A stretch of 5,544 bases of DNA from contig JAJYOO010000195.1 in the NCBI GenBank assembly GCA_021796155.1, forward strand, positions 1-5,544. Reading direction: 5' to 3'. Shown here one piece after another: positions 1-5,544 of the stretch (position 1 is its first letter; the number at the start of each line of letters is the position of its first letter). Made by a program: the position numbers and the translations under genes. This DNA is from Chloroflexota bacterium. GTDB taxonomy: Bacteria > Chloroflexota > Anaerolineae > Anaerolineales > Villigracilaceae. Under the pieces are notes generated by a model. That model did not search any database and was not told the origin of the DNA. It saw only the letters and a list, made by a program, of their open reading frames with translations.

Positions 1-14
1 TGGCCCATAACAAC

Positions 15-18
15 AGGA
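15..18 (+). promoter_or_regulatory. Ribosome-binding site of the CPBP protease gene
   Basis: AGGA lies 7 bases before the ATG at 26 and supports that start. The 25 bases before the ATG are too few to show whether a gene ends just upstream; a TAA at 8-10 could be a preceding stop codon, but this cannot be verified. Confidence 0.6.
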
Positions 19-25
19 ATTTGGT

Positions 26-823
26 ATGACGGTCAAACCTTTCAATTGGAAAATCTTTTTCATTCTCCTCGCCGCTGCGACATTTGGATTGATTGCGATC
101 ATTCCTTATTCTCTCGCACTCCAGGCAGGAGCGCCAAAGCCCGCGCAACTGCCAATGCCGCTGCCACTGTTAGCGACAATCCAAATCGTTACACAAGTGG
201 TGATGTTTGGAATCGCGATTGCAATCGGACTCTTCTTCGCAAACCGCATCGGCCTTGGGACGCCGATTCTGGAATCCCGTTTAAGAGGCGAATCCATCGT
301 TGACAAAATCCGCGCGATCCTGCCAATCAGCGTAATTCTCGGCATCGTCGCATCCCTGCTCATCATTGCGCTTGATGCTTTCGCTTTCCAGCCGGCGCTC
401 AAAGTGGAACTTGGCAACAAAGTATCAGTGCTTGCCAGTTCCAGCGCAGCAACGCCTGCAGCATGGAAAGGATTCCTCGCATCCTTCTATGGCGGCATTG
501 ACGAAGAAATTCTGCTGCGATTGTGCCTGATGACTTTCCTTGCCTGGCTTGGACATTTCGTTAGCAAAACAGCCGAAGGCAAACCTACTGTGACGATTCT
601 CTGGATAGCAAATGTTCTCGCTGCAATCCTTTTCGGCCTCGGACATTTGCCAGCTACGTCTTTGCTTTTGCCTCTAACGCCTTTGGTTATTCTTCGAGCT
701 GTCGCGCTAAATGGATTAGCAGGGATTGCGTTCGGATATCTCTATTTCACACGCGGGCTCGAGTCTGCGATGTTGTCGCATTTCACAGGCGACCTGATAT
801 TACACGTCTTATTAGCGTTATAA
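26..823 (+). CDS. CPBP family intramembrane metalloprotease
   Basis: A 265-residue polytopic membrane protein with the three signature motifs of the CPBP (CAAX protease and bacteriocin-processing, Rce1/Abi-like) family, in the expected order: EExxxR at residues 160-165 (EEILLR), FxxxH at 203-207 (FGLGH) and HxxxD at 252-256 (HFTGD). In this family the first glutamate and the two histidines form the membrane-embedded catalytic site. Hydrophobic segments are visible at about 9-31, 47-73, 98-120, 150-178, 188-206, 212-240 and 245-265, so the C-terminus ends inside or just after the last helix. The ATG at 26 is preceded by AGGA at 15-18 with a 7-base spacing. All motif residues are intact, so an active protease is plausible. 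The substrate cannot be told: family members process prenylated proteins or peptides, confer bacteriocin immunity, or have unknown roles. The gene stands alone before a hairpin; no peptide precursor gene is visible beside it. Confidence 0.9.
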   Translation: MTVKPFNWKIFFILLAAATFGLIAIIPYSLALQAGAPKPAQLPMPLPLLATIQIVTQVVMFGIAIAIGLFFANRIGLGTPILESRLRGESIVDKIRAILPISVILGIVASLLIIALDAFAFQPALKVELGNKVSVLASSSAATPAAWKGFLASFYGGIDEEILLRLCLMTFLAWLGHFVSKTAEGKPTVTILWIANVLAAILFGLGHLPATSLLLPLTPLVILRAVALNGLAGIAFGYLYFTRGLESAMLSHFTGDLILHVLLAL

Positions 824-886
824 GGTCAAAAGTCATAGAGAAAAAATCAAACGCAACTTAGCAAGACTTGTCAATTCAGTAATGCA

Positions 887-920
887 AGAATTGGGCCGGC
901 ATTTTAGCCGGCCCAATTCT
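887..920. terminator. Perfect 14-bp GC-rich hairpin, possible terminator of the CPBP gene
   Basis: AGAATTGGGCCGGC (887-900) and its exact reverse complement (907-920) flank the 6-base loop ATTTTA. The stem is perfect, with eight consecutive G/C pairs next to the loop. It starts 63 bases after the protease stop codon and ends 75 bases before the kinase start. Neither flank carries a T-run, so it is not a textbook intrinsic terminator in either direction. It may still end or protect the upstream transcript, or be a dispersed repeat element. Confidence 0.45.
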
Positions 921-931
921 ATAACACAATA

Positions 932-945
932 AGAACATATGTTCT
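932..945. promoter_or_regulatory. Perfect 14-bp palindrome AGAACATATGTTCT, candidate LexA/SOS box
   Basis: AGAACAT is followed directly by its reverse complement ATGTTCT, giving a 14-bp palindrome without spacer. The inner 12 bases, GAACATATGTTC, fit the GAAC-N4-GTTC core of the LexA operator known from Bacillus and actinobacteria; this operator type has also been described in green non-sulfur bacteria. It lies 50 bases before the kinase ATG and 15 bases before the proposed -35 box, so it is upstream of that promoter rather than over it. Another dimeric regulator could equally bind it. Assignment to LexA is inference. Confidence 0.4.
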
Positions 946-960
946 ATATCCTTTATGGGA

Positions 961-989
961 TTGTCCCTTCTTGAAAAAATCGTTAAACT
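961..989 (+). promoter_or_regulatory. Sigma70-type promoter of the histidine kinase gene, probably leaderless
   Basis: TTGTCC (961-966) and TAAACT (984-989), each matching four of six consensus bases, are separated by exactly 17 bases. The -10 ends 6 bases before the ATG at 996, which would place transcription initiation at or within a base or two of the start codon. No Shine-Dalgarno sequence is seen before the ATG, as expected for a leaderless mRNA. The two hexamers are imperfect and no transcript data are available. Confidence 0.45.
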
Positions 990-995
990 CTTGTC

Positions 996-2240
996 ATGCC
1001 TAGGAACAAAATTCAGGAGTTGGAACAACATAACGAGCAGCTCAAACGTCTCGTGGAGCTAAGTGTCACCCTCAACTCAACACTTGACCTCGATGCGTTG
1101 TTTCAACAAATTACCACCACTGCAACCGAATTGCTCGATTGTGAAGCCGCGTCTATTTTATTATATGATGAAAAACACCCGCGCCTTTATTTCGCCGCCG
1201 CGACCGGGTCCGACCCGAAGAAGCTGGCCGAAGTTCCGGTACCGATCGAAGGGAGCCTGGCCGGCACCATTTTTCGTACCAACCGCTCTATCATCCTGAA
1301 TAATGTCGAGCAGGATCCGCGTCACTATTCACTGGTCTCGGAACATATCAGTTTCCATGTCGGCTCGCTTCTCGGTGTGCCAATGCTTATCAAAGATCGA
1401 ATCATCGGCGTACTGGAGGCGGTCAACAAACGAAACACCGAATTCACGATACGCGATGAAACCATCTTATTAGTCACTGCCGCTCATGCTGCGATTGCCC
1501 TCAACAATGCACGTCTCTTGCGAACGACTCAACAGGCACTTCAAAAAGTTAAAGAAGCCGATCAATTGAAGAACAATTTCCTGGCATTAGCGTCTCACGA
1601 ATTGCGGACCCCGCTTGGTATCATCATCGGTTACGCATCATTCCTGCGCGAAGATTCAAAAGGAGAAACTTCAGAGCACGCACAACATGTTTTAAATGCG
1701 GCCTTGCAAATGCGCTCCCTCGTTGAAGATATGACGAACCTGACTATGCTTGAAACAGAAGGCTTGATGTTGATTAAATCGAGCGATGTTGTTCTTCAAG
1801 ATGTACTGAAAACTGCCTGCGATGAAGTGAAGGAACTTGCTTTAGCCAAAAGACAGAAGCTAATCTTTGCTTTTCAAGATTCGCCAATTACGGTTAACGT
1901 TGATCCTGACAAAATGAATACCGCCTTCGTCAACTTGCTCAACAACGCCATCCGATATTCGCCGCAGGGAAGCGAAATCACAGTCGGTGCGACTCAACAG
2001 GGAGATCGCATCATGGCATGGGTACAAGATAGAGGCATCGGAATTCCATCCGATAAGTTAAAGAAAATCTTCGATAGCTTCTACCAAATGGAGTCACCAA
2101 ACACACGTCACTATGGTGGGCTTGGGATCGGACTAGCGATAGCCAAAGGATTGATTGAAGCACAGGGTGGAAAGATTTGGGCTGAGTCTGAAGGAAAAGA
2201 CAAAGGCTCGACGTTCAAAGTCTTATTGCCAAAAACATAA
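996..2240 (+). CDS. Soluble GAF-domain sensor histidine kinase
   Basis: A 414-residue sensor kinase that should autophosphorylate on histidine and pass the phosphate to a response regulator. A short charged N-terminal helix (1-24) leads into a GAF sensory domain (about 29-172), a helical linker (about 172-192), and a HisKA dimerisation domain with phospho-acceptor H201 in SHELRTPLG. The HATPase_c domain has an N box at 313-325 (NLLNNAIRYSP), a G1 box DRGIGIP (345-351), an F box around F359 (FDSFYQM) and a G2 box GGLGIGLAI (374-382). All catalytic motifs are intact. There is no transmembrane segment or signal peptide, so it should sense a cytoplasmic signal through GAF; the ligand is unknown and no heme or chromophore cysteine motif was recognised. 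No receiver domain or response regulator gene is adjacent, so it is an orphan here. An in-frame TAA at 984-986 and no other start codon before 996 fix ATG 996 as the first possible start; the next in-frame ATG is far inside the GAF domain. Confidence 0.93.
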   Translation: MPRNKIQELEQHNEQLKRLVELSVTLNSTLDLDALFQQITTTATELLDCEAASILLYDEKHPRLYFAAATGSDPKKLAEVPVPIEGSLAGTIFRTNRSIILNNVEQDPRHYSLVSEHISFHVGSLLGVPMLIKDRIIGVLEAVNKRNTEFTIRDETILLVTAAHAAIALNNARLLRTTQQALQKVKEADQLKNNFLALASHELRTPLGIIIGYASFLREDSKGETSEHAQHVLNAALQMRSLVEDMTNLTMLETEGLMLIKSSDVVLQDVLKTACDEVKELALAKRQKLIFAFQDSPITVNVDPDKMNTAFVNLLNNAIRYSPQGSEITVGATQQGDRIMAWVQDRGIGIPSDKLKKIFDSFYQMESPNTRHYGGLGIGLAIAKGLIEAQGGKIWAESEGKDKGSTFKVLLPKT

Positions 2241-2243
2241 AAA

Positions 2244-2268
2244 GAGACGGCCATTGTTCGGTCGTCTC
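2244..2268. terminator. Shared terminator between convergent kinase and dnaN genes
   Basis: GAGACGGCC (2244-2252) pairs with GGTCGTCTC (2260-2268) around a 7-base loop; an outer A-T pair can be added. Read on the minus strand, the hairpin is followed by TTTTTATGTTTTT (complement of 2231-2243), a strong U-tract for ending dnaN mRNA. Read on the plus strand it is followed only by TAACTTTCT, a weak U-tract. One position is G-U on plus-strand RNA but an A-C mismatch on minus-strand RNA, so stem and tract favour opposite directions. The U-tract overlaps the last three codons and stop of the kinase gene. Confidence 0.75.
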
Positions 2269-2305
2269 TAACTTTCTGACTTTCCAGCTTGATAACTTTT
2301 AAACT

Positions 2306-3439
2306 TTAACCGAGATGCATCGGCATGATTACATGCAGGAATTGCTCATCGCCAACTGGCTTCACCACGCCAGGTGCGTTCGGTGCAGACGTTTCCAAAG
2401 CAACGTTGGGCGTCTTGATCACTTCAAGTGCCTCACGCAGGAACTTGACGTTGAATGCAATCAACACGCCGCTTCCGTCGACAGTTGCTTCAACAATCGT
2501 TTCGTTCTTACCGGTTTCCTCTGACGTGGCTGAAATCTCAACTTCGCTCGGCTGTAAATCACTACTTGCCGATTTAATGTTAAGCCGCGCCACATTCGAA
2601 CCTTCACGTGCAAAAATCTCAGCCTGCTTGCAGGCTTTGAGTAACGCTGCCGTGGATACCAAAGTGCGAGACGTGTACTTTCGAGGAATAATTTGTTGAT
2701 AGTCCGGGAAAGTTCCATCAATCAATTGCGAAACGACTTCGACATCTTTCACGCGGAATAAAACCTGGCCGCGTCCTTTTGGAACCACCATGTAAATTGG
2801 CTCTTCGCCATCGCTTGCGACACGCGCCAATTCAACCAAAGCACGCGCTGGAACAATTGCCGTCAGAGGTGCGGATGCGGCAGATGACAAAGCTGCTTTG
2901 CGAACCGAAAGTCTGAAGCCGTCCGCGGCGGCCATTGTCAGTTTATCTTTTTCAACTTGGATCAGCACACCCATCAAGACAGGACGCGCTTCATCTGTCG
3001 AAGCTGCGAACGCCACTTGTTGTATCATCTCGCGGAAGTCGCCCACATTCAATTGCACCGCGCCATCCAAGTCCGGGACGGGAAGCGGAGGAAACTCCTG
3101 TGCGTCAATGCACTTGATATCGTTGGTGGAAGTCCCGCCGCGCACGTTCAACGTCTGTGTCTTATTATCGAGTGACAACATTACTTGATCGCTCGGCAGC
3201 GTATTCACCAGATCCGAAAATGTTCGCGATGGGACAGTCGTTGAACCTTCCTGTTCGATTCGGGCAGGAACCCAACATGTAATCCCCAATTCAAGGTTGG
3301 TGGCAGAAAGCCGCAAACGACCTTCATCTGATGCGATCAATACGTTTGCGAGAACAGGCAACGTACTGCGCGGCGACACTGCGCGTGACACAATGCCAAG
3401 ACCGCGAGCAAGATTCTCTTGTAGTACGGTCACTTTCAT
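2306..3439 (-). CDS. dnaN: DNA polymerase III beta subunit (sliding clamp)
   Basis: A 377-residue beta clamp, slightly longer than the 366 residues of E. coli. As a ring-shaped homodimer it encircles DNA and tethers polymerase III and other clamp-binding proteins. Three repeated clamp folds of about 125 residues fill the protein (about 1-125, 126-250, 253-377). Recognisable family signatures are the N-terminal SRAVSPRSTLPVLANV (18-33), DGFRL (173-177; DGHRL in E. coli), GTFPDYQQIIPR (242-253) and the C-terminal VIMPMHLG. DGFRL, the FPDY...PR segment and MPM line the hydrophobic pocket that binds clamp-binding motifs in this family; E. coli H175 and R365 are replaced by F and H, and one extra glycine ends the chain. 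The start is supported by GAGGG 7 bases upstream. It is not next to dnaA, recF or gyrB in this window but follows a membrane protein gene after 40 bases, with a possible promoter of its own. Confidence 0.97.
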   Translation of the reverse strand: MKVTVLQENLARGLGIVSRAVSPRSTLPVLANVLIASDEGRLRLSATNLELGITCWVPARIEQEGSTTVPSRTFSDLVNTLPSDQVMLSLDNKTQTLNVRGGTSTNDIKCIDAQEFPPLPVPDLDGAVQLNVGDFREMIQQVAFAASTDEARPVLMGVLIQVEKDKLTMAAADGFRLSVRKAALSSAASAPLTAIVPARALVELARVASDGEEPIYMVVPKGRGQVLFRVKDVEVVSQLIDGTFPDYQQIIPRKYTSRTLVSTAALLKACKQAEIFAREGSNVARLNIKSASSDLQPSEVEISATSEETGKNETIVEATVDGSGVLIAFNVKFLREALEVIKTPNVALETSAPNAPGVVKPVGDEQFLHVIMPMHLG

Positions 3440-3446
3440 GATTTAG

Positions 3447-3451
3447 CCCTC
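3447..3451 (-). promoter_or_regulatory. Ribosome-binding site of dnaN
   Basis: GAGGG on the minus strand, 7 bases before the ATG at 3439, supports that start of dnaN. Confidence 0.7.
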
Positions 3452-3470
3452 GTCATTGGGATGATGTCGA

Positions 3471-3479
3471 AGTATATCA
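3471..3479 (-). promoter_or_regulatory. Extended -10 promoter for dnaN
   Basis: On the minus strand TGATATACT carries the TGn extension and a -10 hexamer TATACT (five of six consensus bases), starting directly after the TAA of the upstream membrane protein gene. No good -35 is visible at 16-18 bases, which extended -10 promoters can do without. Initiation near 3464 would leave a leader of about 25 bases containing the GAGGG site. This would uncouple dnaN from the upstream gene. Confidence 0.5.
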
Positions 3480-5375
3480 TTAACGTACAAAGGCAGACAC
3501 GACCAATGCCATCAACGCAAACAGGATTTGCAAACCAAATAACGCGGCCGCGACATAACCAACGATGACCCAACCAGAATTGCCTCCGGTTTGTTGGCGG
3601 ACTGGTTGACCTTCGGCTAATTGACGGACGACATGCGCCGCCTGCTGGATTGCATTTCGATTGACTCCGCCTGCCCAAATGATTCCCTGCGCTTCATCCG
3701 GGACAATGATGCGGCTCCCGTTAAAAGAGCGAATCCAATCTGGGGCATCTACCACCAAACTTCCGCTCAACACAACCGCATTGAATTGACCTTCAGGTTT
3801 TCCGTCTGCAATTGCTACCGAAACATTTGGTGCGGACTTTGCCATTGCTGATTTGACCAATTCACCGAAGCCATTTCCCGAATCTACAATCAATACCTTG
3901 AAATCACTTTGCTTCTTTGCCAGAGCGCTAGCCGTAAACAATCCATCACGGCGCAAGACCAACAAATGATAAATAAACAAAATGATAAACAAGGCGAGCA
4001 GTTGCAGATCGTTTAAGACCGTAGCGAGGAATGTGCTGTCAGTCTGCCCACCCAATAAAGCATTTAACAATTGAAAGACCAGCGCCACAGCAGAACTCAT
4101 CCCGCCAATTACACCCGCGAACAACGCCAAATACAAATAGGCTTTTCTGGCAATTGACCGCCGCGCATGTTCGGCCATATCGCCTTCCGCCAGCGCATCA
4201 TGCTGCATCGGACGCCACGTCATCAACCAAAGCGGAAGCCATGCAACAATCAACGAAATGGCAGATGCAAGATTGGATCGCAGTGTACCGGTCAAAATCA
4301 ATGATCCGCCGGTTAACAAATCAATTATGAAATTTATTAGTGATGCGACGCCGATAAACGCTCCACCCAATCCAAGCGCAGACAAAATATAAAAGTAAAC
4401 TCGTTTCATTCCCGCTTGCCGAACGGGATCGCCAATCGAATCAATGTGAAGATTAAGCCAGCGTCCGTAATAAGCCCAGACCACACCGAGCGGCACGCCA
4501 ACGGAAATCGGTCCGCCAATTTGATGGATAAAATCGGCAGTCGAAATATTCGCACCAAGAATTTTCGTGATGACAATATTTATCACCATCGCCGCGGTCG
4601 TCAGCACGGTGATGACGCCGCTCAGGGCGAGGACGTAGAGAAATCCAAGTCGAAGATTCGACTCTTTTTCCGCCGCGTCCTCCAACGAATCCTGAATGAT
4701 GCGCCATGAATAAAACCACACTGGCGTCCCGACGATGAGCAAAGCAATCCCGTTGATCAACGTCTCGGATGTGAGTTCACCTAACACCCCCCCCGGAATA
4801 AAGAACAGATAATCCAGAGATTGCTGTGCGCCAAGAATCATCATCAACAAGCTGTAAAGAACCCAAACATAACGATATACCCGCCGCACATCTGCGAAAT
4901 TTTCTTTTGATGGAAGTGTCGTCCACTCGTTTCGCAAAATATTCCAGAAATAAACGGCAACGATGCCATTCATCAGGATTGCGATTAAATTGTCGGGCCA
5001 GGTTTGCAGGCCGCCCACAAGAGCGCGCTCCGCAGAAAGATGGAGCAATTGCAGAGACGTGCGGTTAATAAATGCCAGCAAATTTTGAATCACCGGAATG
5101 AGTGTGCCGATCAAAACTCCATAAAGAAAAATGGCTCGTAGGCTGGCAGTTTTCTCTTCTTCATCGCGGGCAGAAACACGCTGGGACCACAGCCAATGGA
5201 TTAGAAATATCGGTACACCAACCACAACCAGTGCGAGAGCTTGAGCCAGCGCTTCCGCTCCGCCACCGATAGTTTGATCCACAATCGAACGAAGCAAGTT
5301 GATCAATCCCCAAAGGACAACTTCGAGACTGATAAGGGCAACGGCGTAAAAATAAAGTCTACGGACGGTTTTCAT
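3480..5375 (-). CDS. Polytopic membrane protein with three DUF5671-like units and an alpha/beta domain
   Basis: A 631-residue integral membrane protein of unknown function. Six membrane hairpins open with a basic-aromatic signature: RRLYFY (5), RAIFLY (80), RRVYRY (164), RLGFLY (242), KRVYFY (324) and RKAYLY (410). Odd and even hairpins alternate, and signatures 1, 3 and 5 are 159-160 residues apart, so the protein is a triplication of a four-helix unit resembling DUF5671. The second helix of several hairpins holds a GxP (VGVPIFLIHWLW, VGTPVWFYSW, VGVPLGVVW) and ends in basic residues, which predicts both ends of each hairpin in the cytoplasm. Residues about 490-595 form a soluble, Rossmann- or receiver-like alpha/beta domain (strands near KVLIVDSG, VSVAIAD, AVVLSG and RIIVPD) without recognised catalytic residues, followed by a terminal membrane segment (601-629). 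The start ATG has AGGAGA just upstream, overlapping the stop of the preceding gene, so the two are probably cotranscribed. An eight-G tract lies at codons 194-197. A role in sensing or envelope function would be a guess. Confidence 0.85.
   Translation of the reverse strand: MKTVRRLYFYAVALISLEVVLWGLINLLRSIVDQTIGGGAEALAQALALVVVGVPIFLIHWLWSQRVSARDEEEKTASLRAIFLYGVLIGTLIPVIQNLLAFINRTSLQLLHLSAERALVGGLQTWPDNLIAILMNGIVAVYFWNILRNEWTTLPSKENFADVRRVYRYVWVLYSLLMMILGAQQSLDYLFFIPGGVLGELTSETLINGIALLIVGTPVWFYSWRIIQDSLEDAAEKESNLRLGFLYVLALSGVITVLTTAAMVINIVITKILGANISTADFIHQIGGPISVGVPLGVVWAYYGRWLNLHIDSIGDPVRQAGMKRVYFYILSALGLGGAFIGVASLINFIIDLLTGGSLILTGTLRSNLASAISLIVAWLPLWLMTWRPMQHDALAEGDMAEHARRSIARKAYLYLALFAGVIGGMSSAVALVFQLLNALLGGQTDSTFLATVLNDLQLLALFIILFIYHLLVLRRDGLFTASALAKKQSDFKVLIVDSGNGFGELVKSAMAKSAPNVSVAIADGKPEGQFNAVVLSGSLVVDAPDWIRSFNGSRIIVPDEAQGIIWAGGVNRNAIQQAAHVVRQLAEGQPVRQQTGGNSGWVIVGYVAAALFGLQILFALMALVVSAFVR
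3591..3902 (-). other. Region encoding the soluble alpha/beta domain of the membrane protein
   Basis: Residues about 492-595 lack hydrophobic stretches long enough to cross the membrane. They alternate short hydrophobic strands with helices: FKVLIVDSG, a helix, VSVAIAD, AVVLSG, a helix ending before RIIVPD, then AGG and a final helix. This resembles a degenerate receiver-like or flavodoxin-like fold. The segment sits between the twelfth and the last predicted membrane helix, probably in the cytoplasm by the positive-inside rule. The fold assignment is inference from pattern only. Confidence 0.5.
4787..4794 (-). repeat. Eight-base G homopolymer inside the membrane protein gene
   Basis: The coding strand reads ATTCC, eight G, then TGTTAGGTGAA, encoding IPGGVLGE (193-200). 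With seven G the frame becomes ATT CCG GGG GGG TGT TAG; with nine it becomes CCG GGG GGG GGT GTT AGG TGA. Either slip therefore stops translation within four codons of the tract, near residue 198. Confidence 0.9.
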
Positions 5376-5380
5376 GGCAT

Positions 5381-5386
5381 TCTCCT
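5381..5386 (-). promoter_or_regulatory. Ribosome-binding site overlapping the upstream stop codon
   Basis: The minus strand reads TAGGAGAATGCCATG: the TAG ends the upstream gene, AGGAGA is the ribosome-binding site, and the final ATG (5373-5375) starts the membrane protein. The earlier ATG at 5378-5380 is in another frame and meets TGA after two codons, so it is not the start. The arrangement suits translational coupling. Confidence 0.75.
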
Positions 5387-5544
5387 ATGGCTTGGGTGGT
5401 GTTTGATACCAACTGTAATCCCACAAATTATATGTTGGCATGGATGAAATTTTCCATACACCGTTTTGCTTCATCAATTGCGCTGTACCAACATTGTTAT
5501 AACCGCTCGAAAATGGATCGTTAGCGGAATAAATCATGCTAACT
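5385..5544 (-). CDS. 3' end of an unidentified gene, C-terminus possibly NTF2/SnoaL-like
   Basis: The last 52 codons of a minus-strand gene that begins beyond the right edge of the window. The reading frame is open from the edge to the TAG at 5385-5387. The translated end contains GTAQLMKQNGVWKISSM followed by a Trp/Tyr-rich tail YNLWDYSWYQTPPKP. The pattern of a strand, a turn with NG, then VWKISSM resembles the final beta-hairpin of NTF2/SnoaL-like or related lipoprotein domains, in which a xGxWKI stretch is common. That similarity is weak and based on a short stretch. The ribosome-binding site of the next gene overlaps its stop codon, which supports it being a real, co-translated gene. It is too short for a firm name. 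Confidence 0.65.
   Translation of the reverse strand, partial: VSMIYSANDPFSSGYNNVGTAQLMKQNGVWKISSMPTYNLWDYSWYQTPPKP

Noticed and set aside
1..303. Plus-strand frame open from the window edge to 303, overlapping the start of the protease gene
   Set aside because: It overlaps the well-supported CPBP gene in another frame, its translation is rich in Arg, Asn and Asp without a recognisable domain, and it has no ribosome-binding site of its own in view.
106..646. Antisense open frames across the protease gene (106-420 and 425-646)
   Set aside because: They mirror the coding frame of a gene with intact family motifs, and their translations show no domain or membrane pattern.
1019..1021. TTG at 1019 with AGGAG just upstream as an alternative start of the kinase
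   Set aside because: The AGGAG abuts the TTG without the spacing a ribosome needs, and ATG 996 is available in the same frame with a promoter at a distance fitting a leaderless start.
2294..2309. Short direct repeat AACTTT/AACTTT after dnaN
   Set aside because: Two six-base copies in an A/T-rich intergenic stretch are expected by chance.
2315..2337. GCAT...ATGC inverted repeat near the end of dnaN
   Set aside because: The arms are only four bases and the codons encode the conserved C-terminal MPMHLG, so the repeat is explained by protein coding.
2325..3188. Plus-strand open frames inside dnaN
   Set aside because: They are antisense to a complete, highly recognisable beta clamp, and their Ser/Thr/Cys-rich translations look like reading-frame shadows.
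3447..3678. Minus-strand 80-codon frame overlapping the end of the membrane protein gene and the dnaN leader
   Set aside because: Its Arg/Cys/Trp-rich translation has no recognisable domain and most of it overlaps the alpha/beta and terminal helix coding region in another frame.
4031..5068. Plus-strand open frames inside the large membrane protein gene
   Set aside because: The minus-strand frame is continuous over 631 codons with regular membrane repeats; the opposite-strand frames are short, charged and unpaired with ribosome-binding sites.

Overview
The window looks like chromosomal DNA of a Chloroflexota bacterium, most likely an Anaerolineae-type lineage. The basis is the combination of a multi-copy DUF5671-type membrane protein, a 377-residue beta clamp lying apart from any dnaA or recF, and moderate base composition. 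This is an inference from protein families; there is no rRNA or other direct taxonomic marker. No mobile element, tRNA, rRNA or CRISPR array was seen.

Layout. The left part (26-2240) is read on the plus strand. It holds a CPBP-family intramembrane protease and, after a 172-base gap, a soluble GAF-domain sensor histidine kinase. The gap contains a perfect 14-bp hairpin (887-920), a perfect palindrome AGAACATATGTTCT (932-945) that matches the Gram-positive type LexA box core GAAC-N4-GTTC, and a promoter whose -10 ends 6 bases before the kinase ATG, which suggests a leaderless mRNA. The right part (2306-5544) is read on the minus strand, in transcription order: the 3' end of an unidentified gene running off the window, a 631-residue polytopic membrane protein, and dnaN, the DNA polymerase III sliding clamp. 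The two arms converge on a hairpin at 2244-2268, whose A/T-rich flank is also the last codons of the kinase gene.

How the genes fit together. The fragment and the membrane protein gene are tightly packed: the ribosome-binding site of the second overlaps the stop codon of the first, so they probably share an mRNA. dnaN follows after 40 bases, but an extended -10 promoter in that gap could let it be transcribed independently. The protease and kinase are separated by a hairpin and a promoter, so they look like separate units. No response regulator is present for the kinase.

The least ordinary gene is the membrane protein. It shows a three-fold internal repeat of about 160 residues (six membrane hairpins), then a soluble alpha/beta domain, then a final membrane segment. 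It also contains an eight-G tract at which loss or gain of one G brings in a stop codon within four codons.
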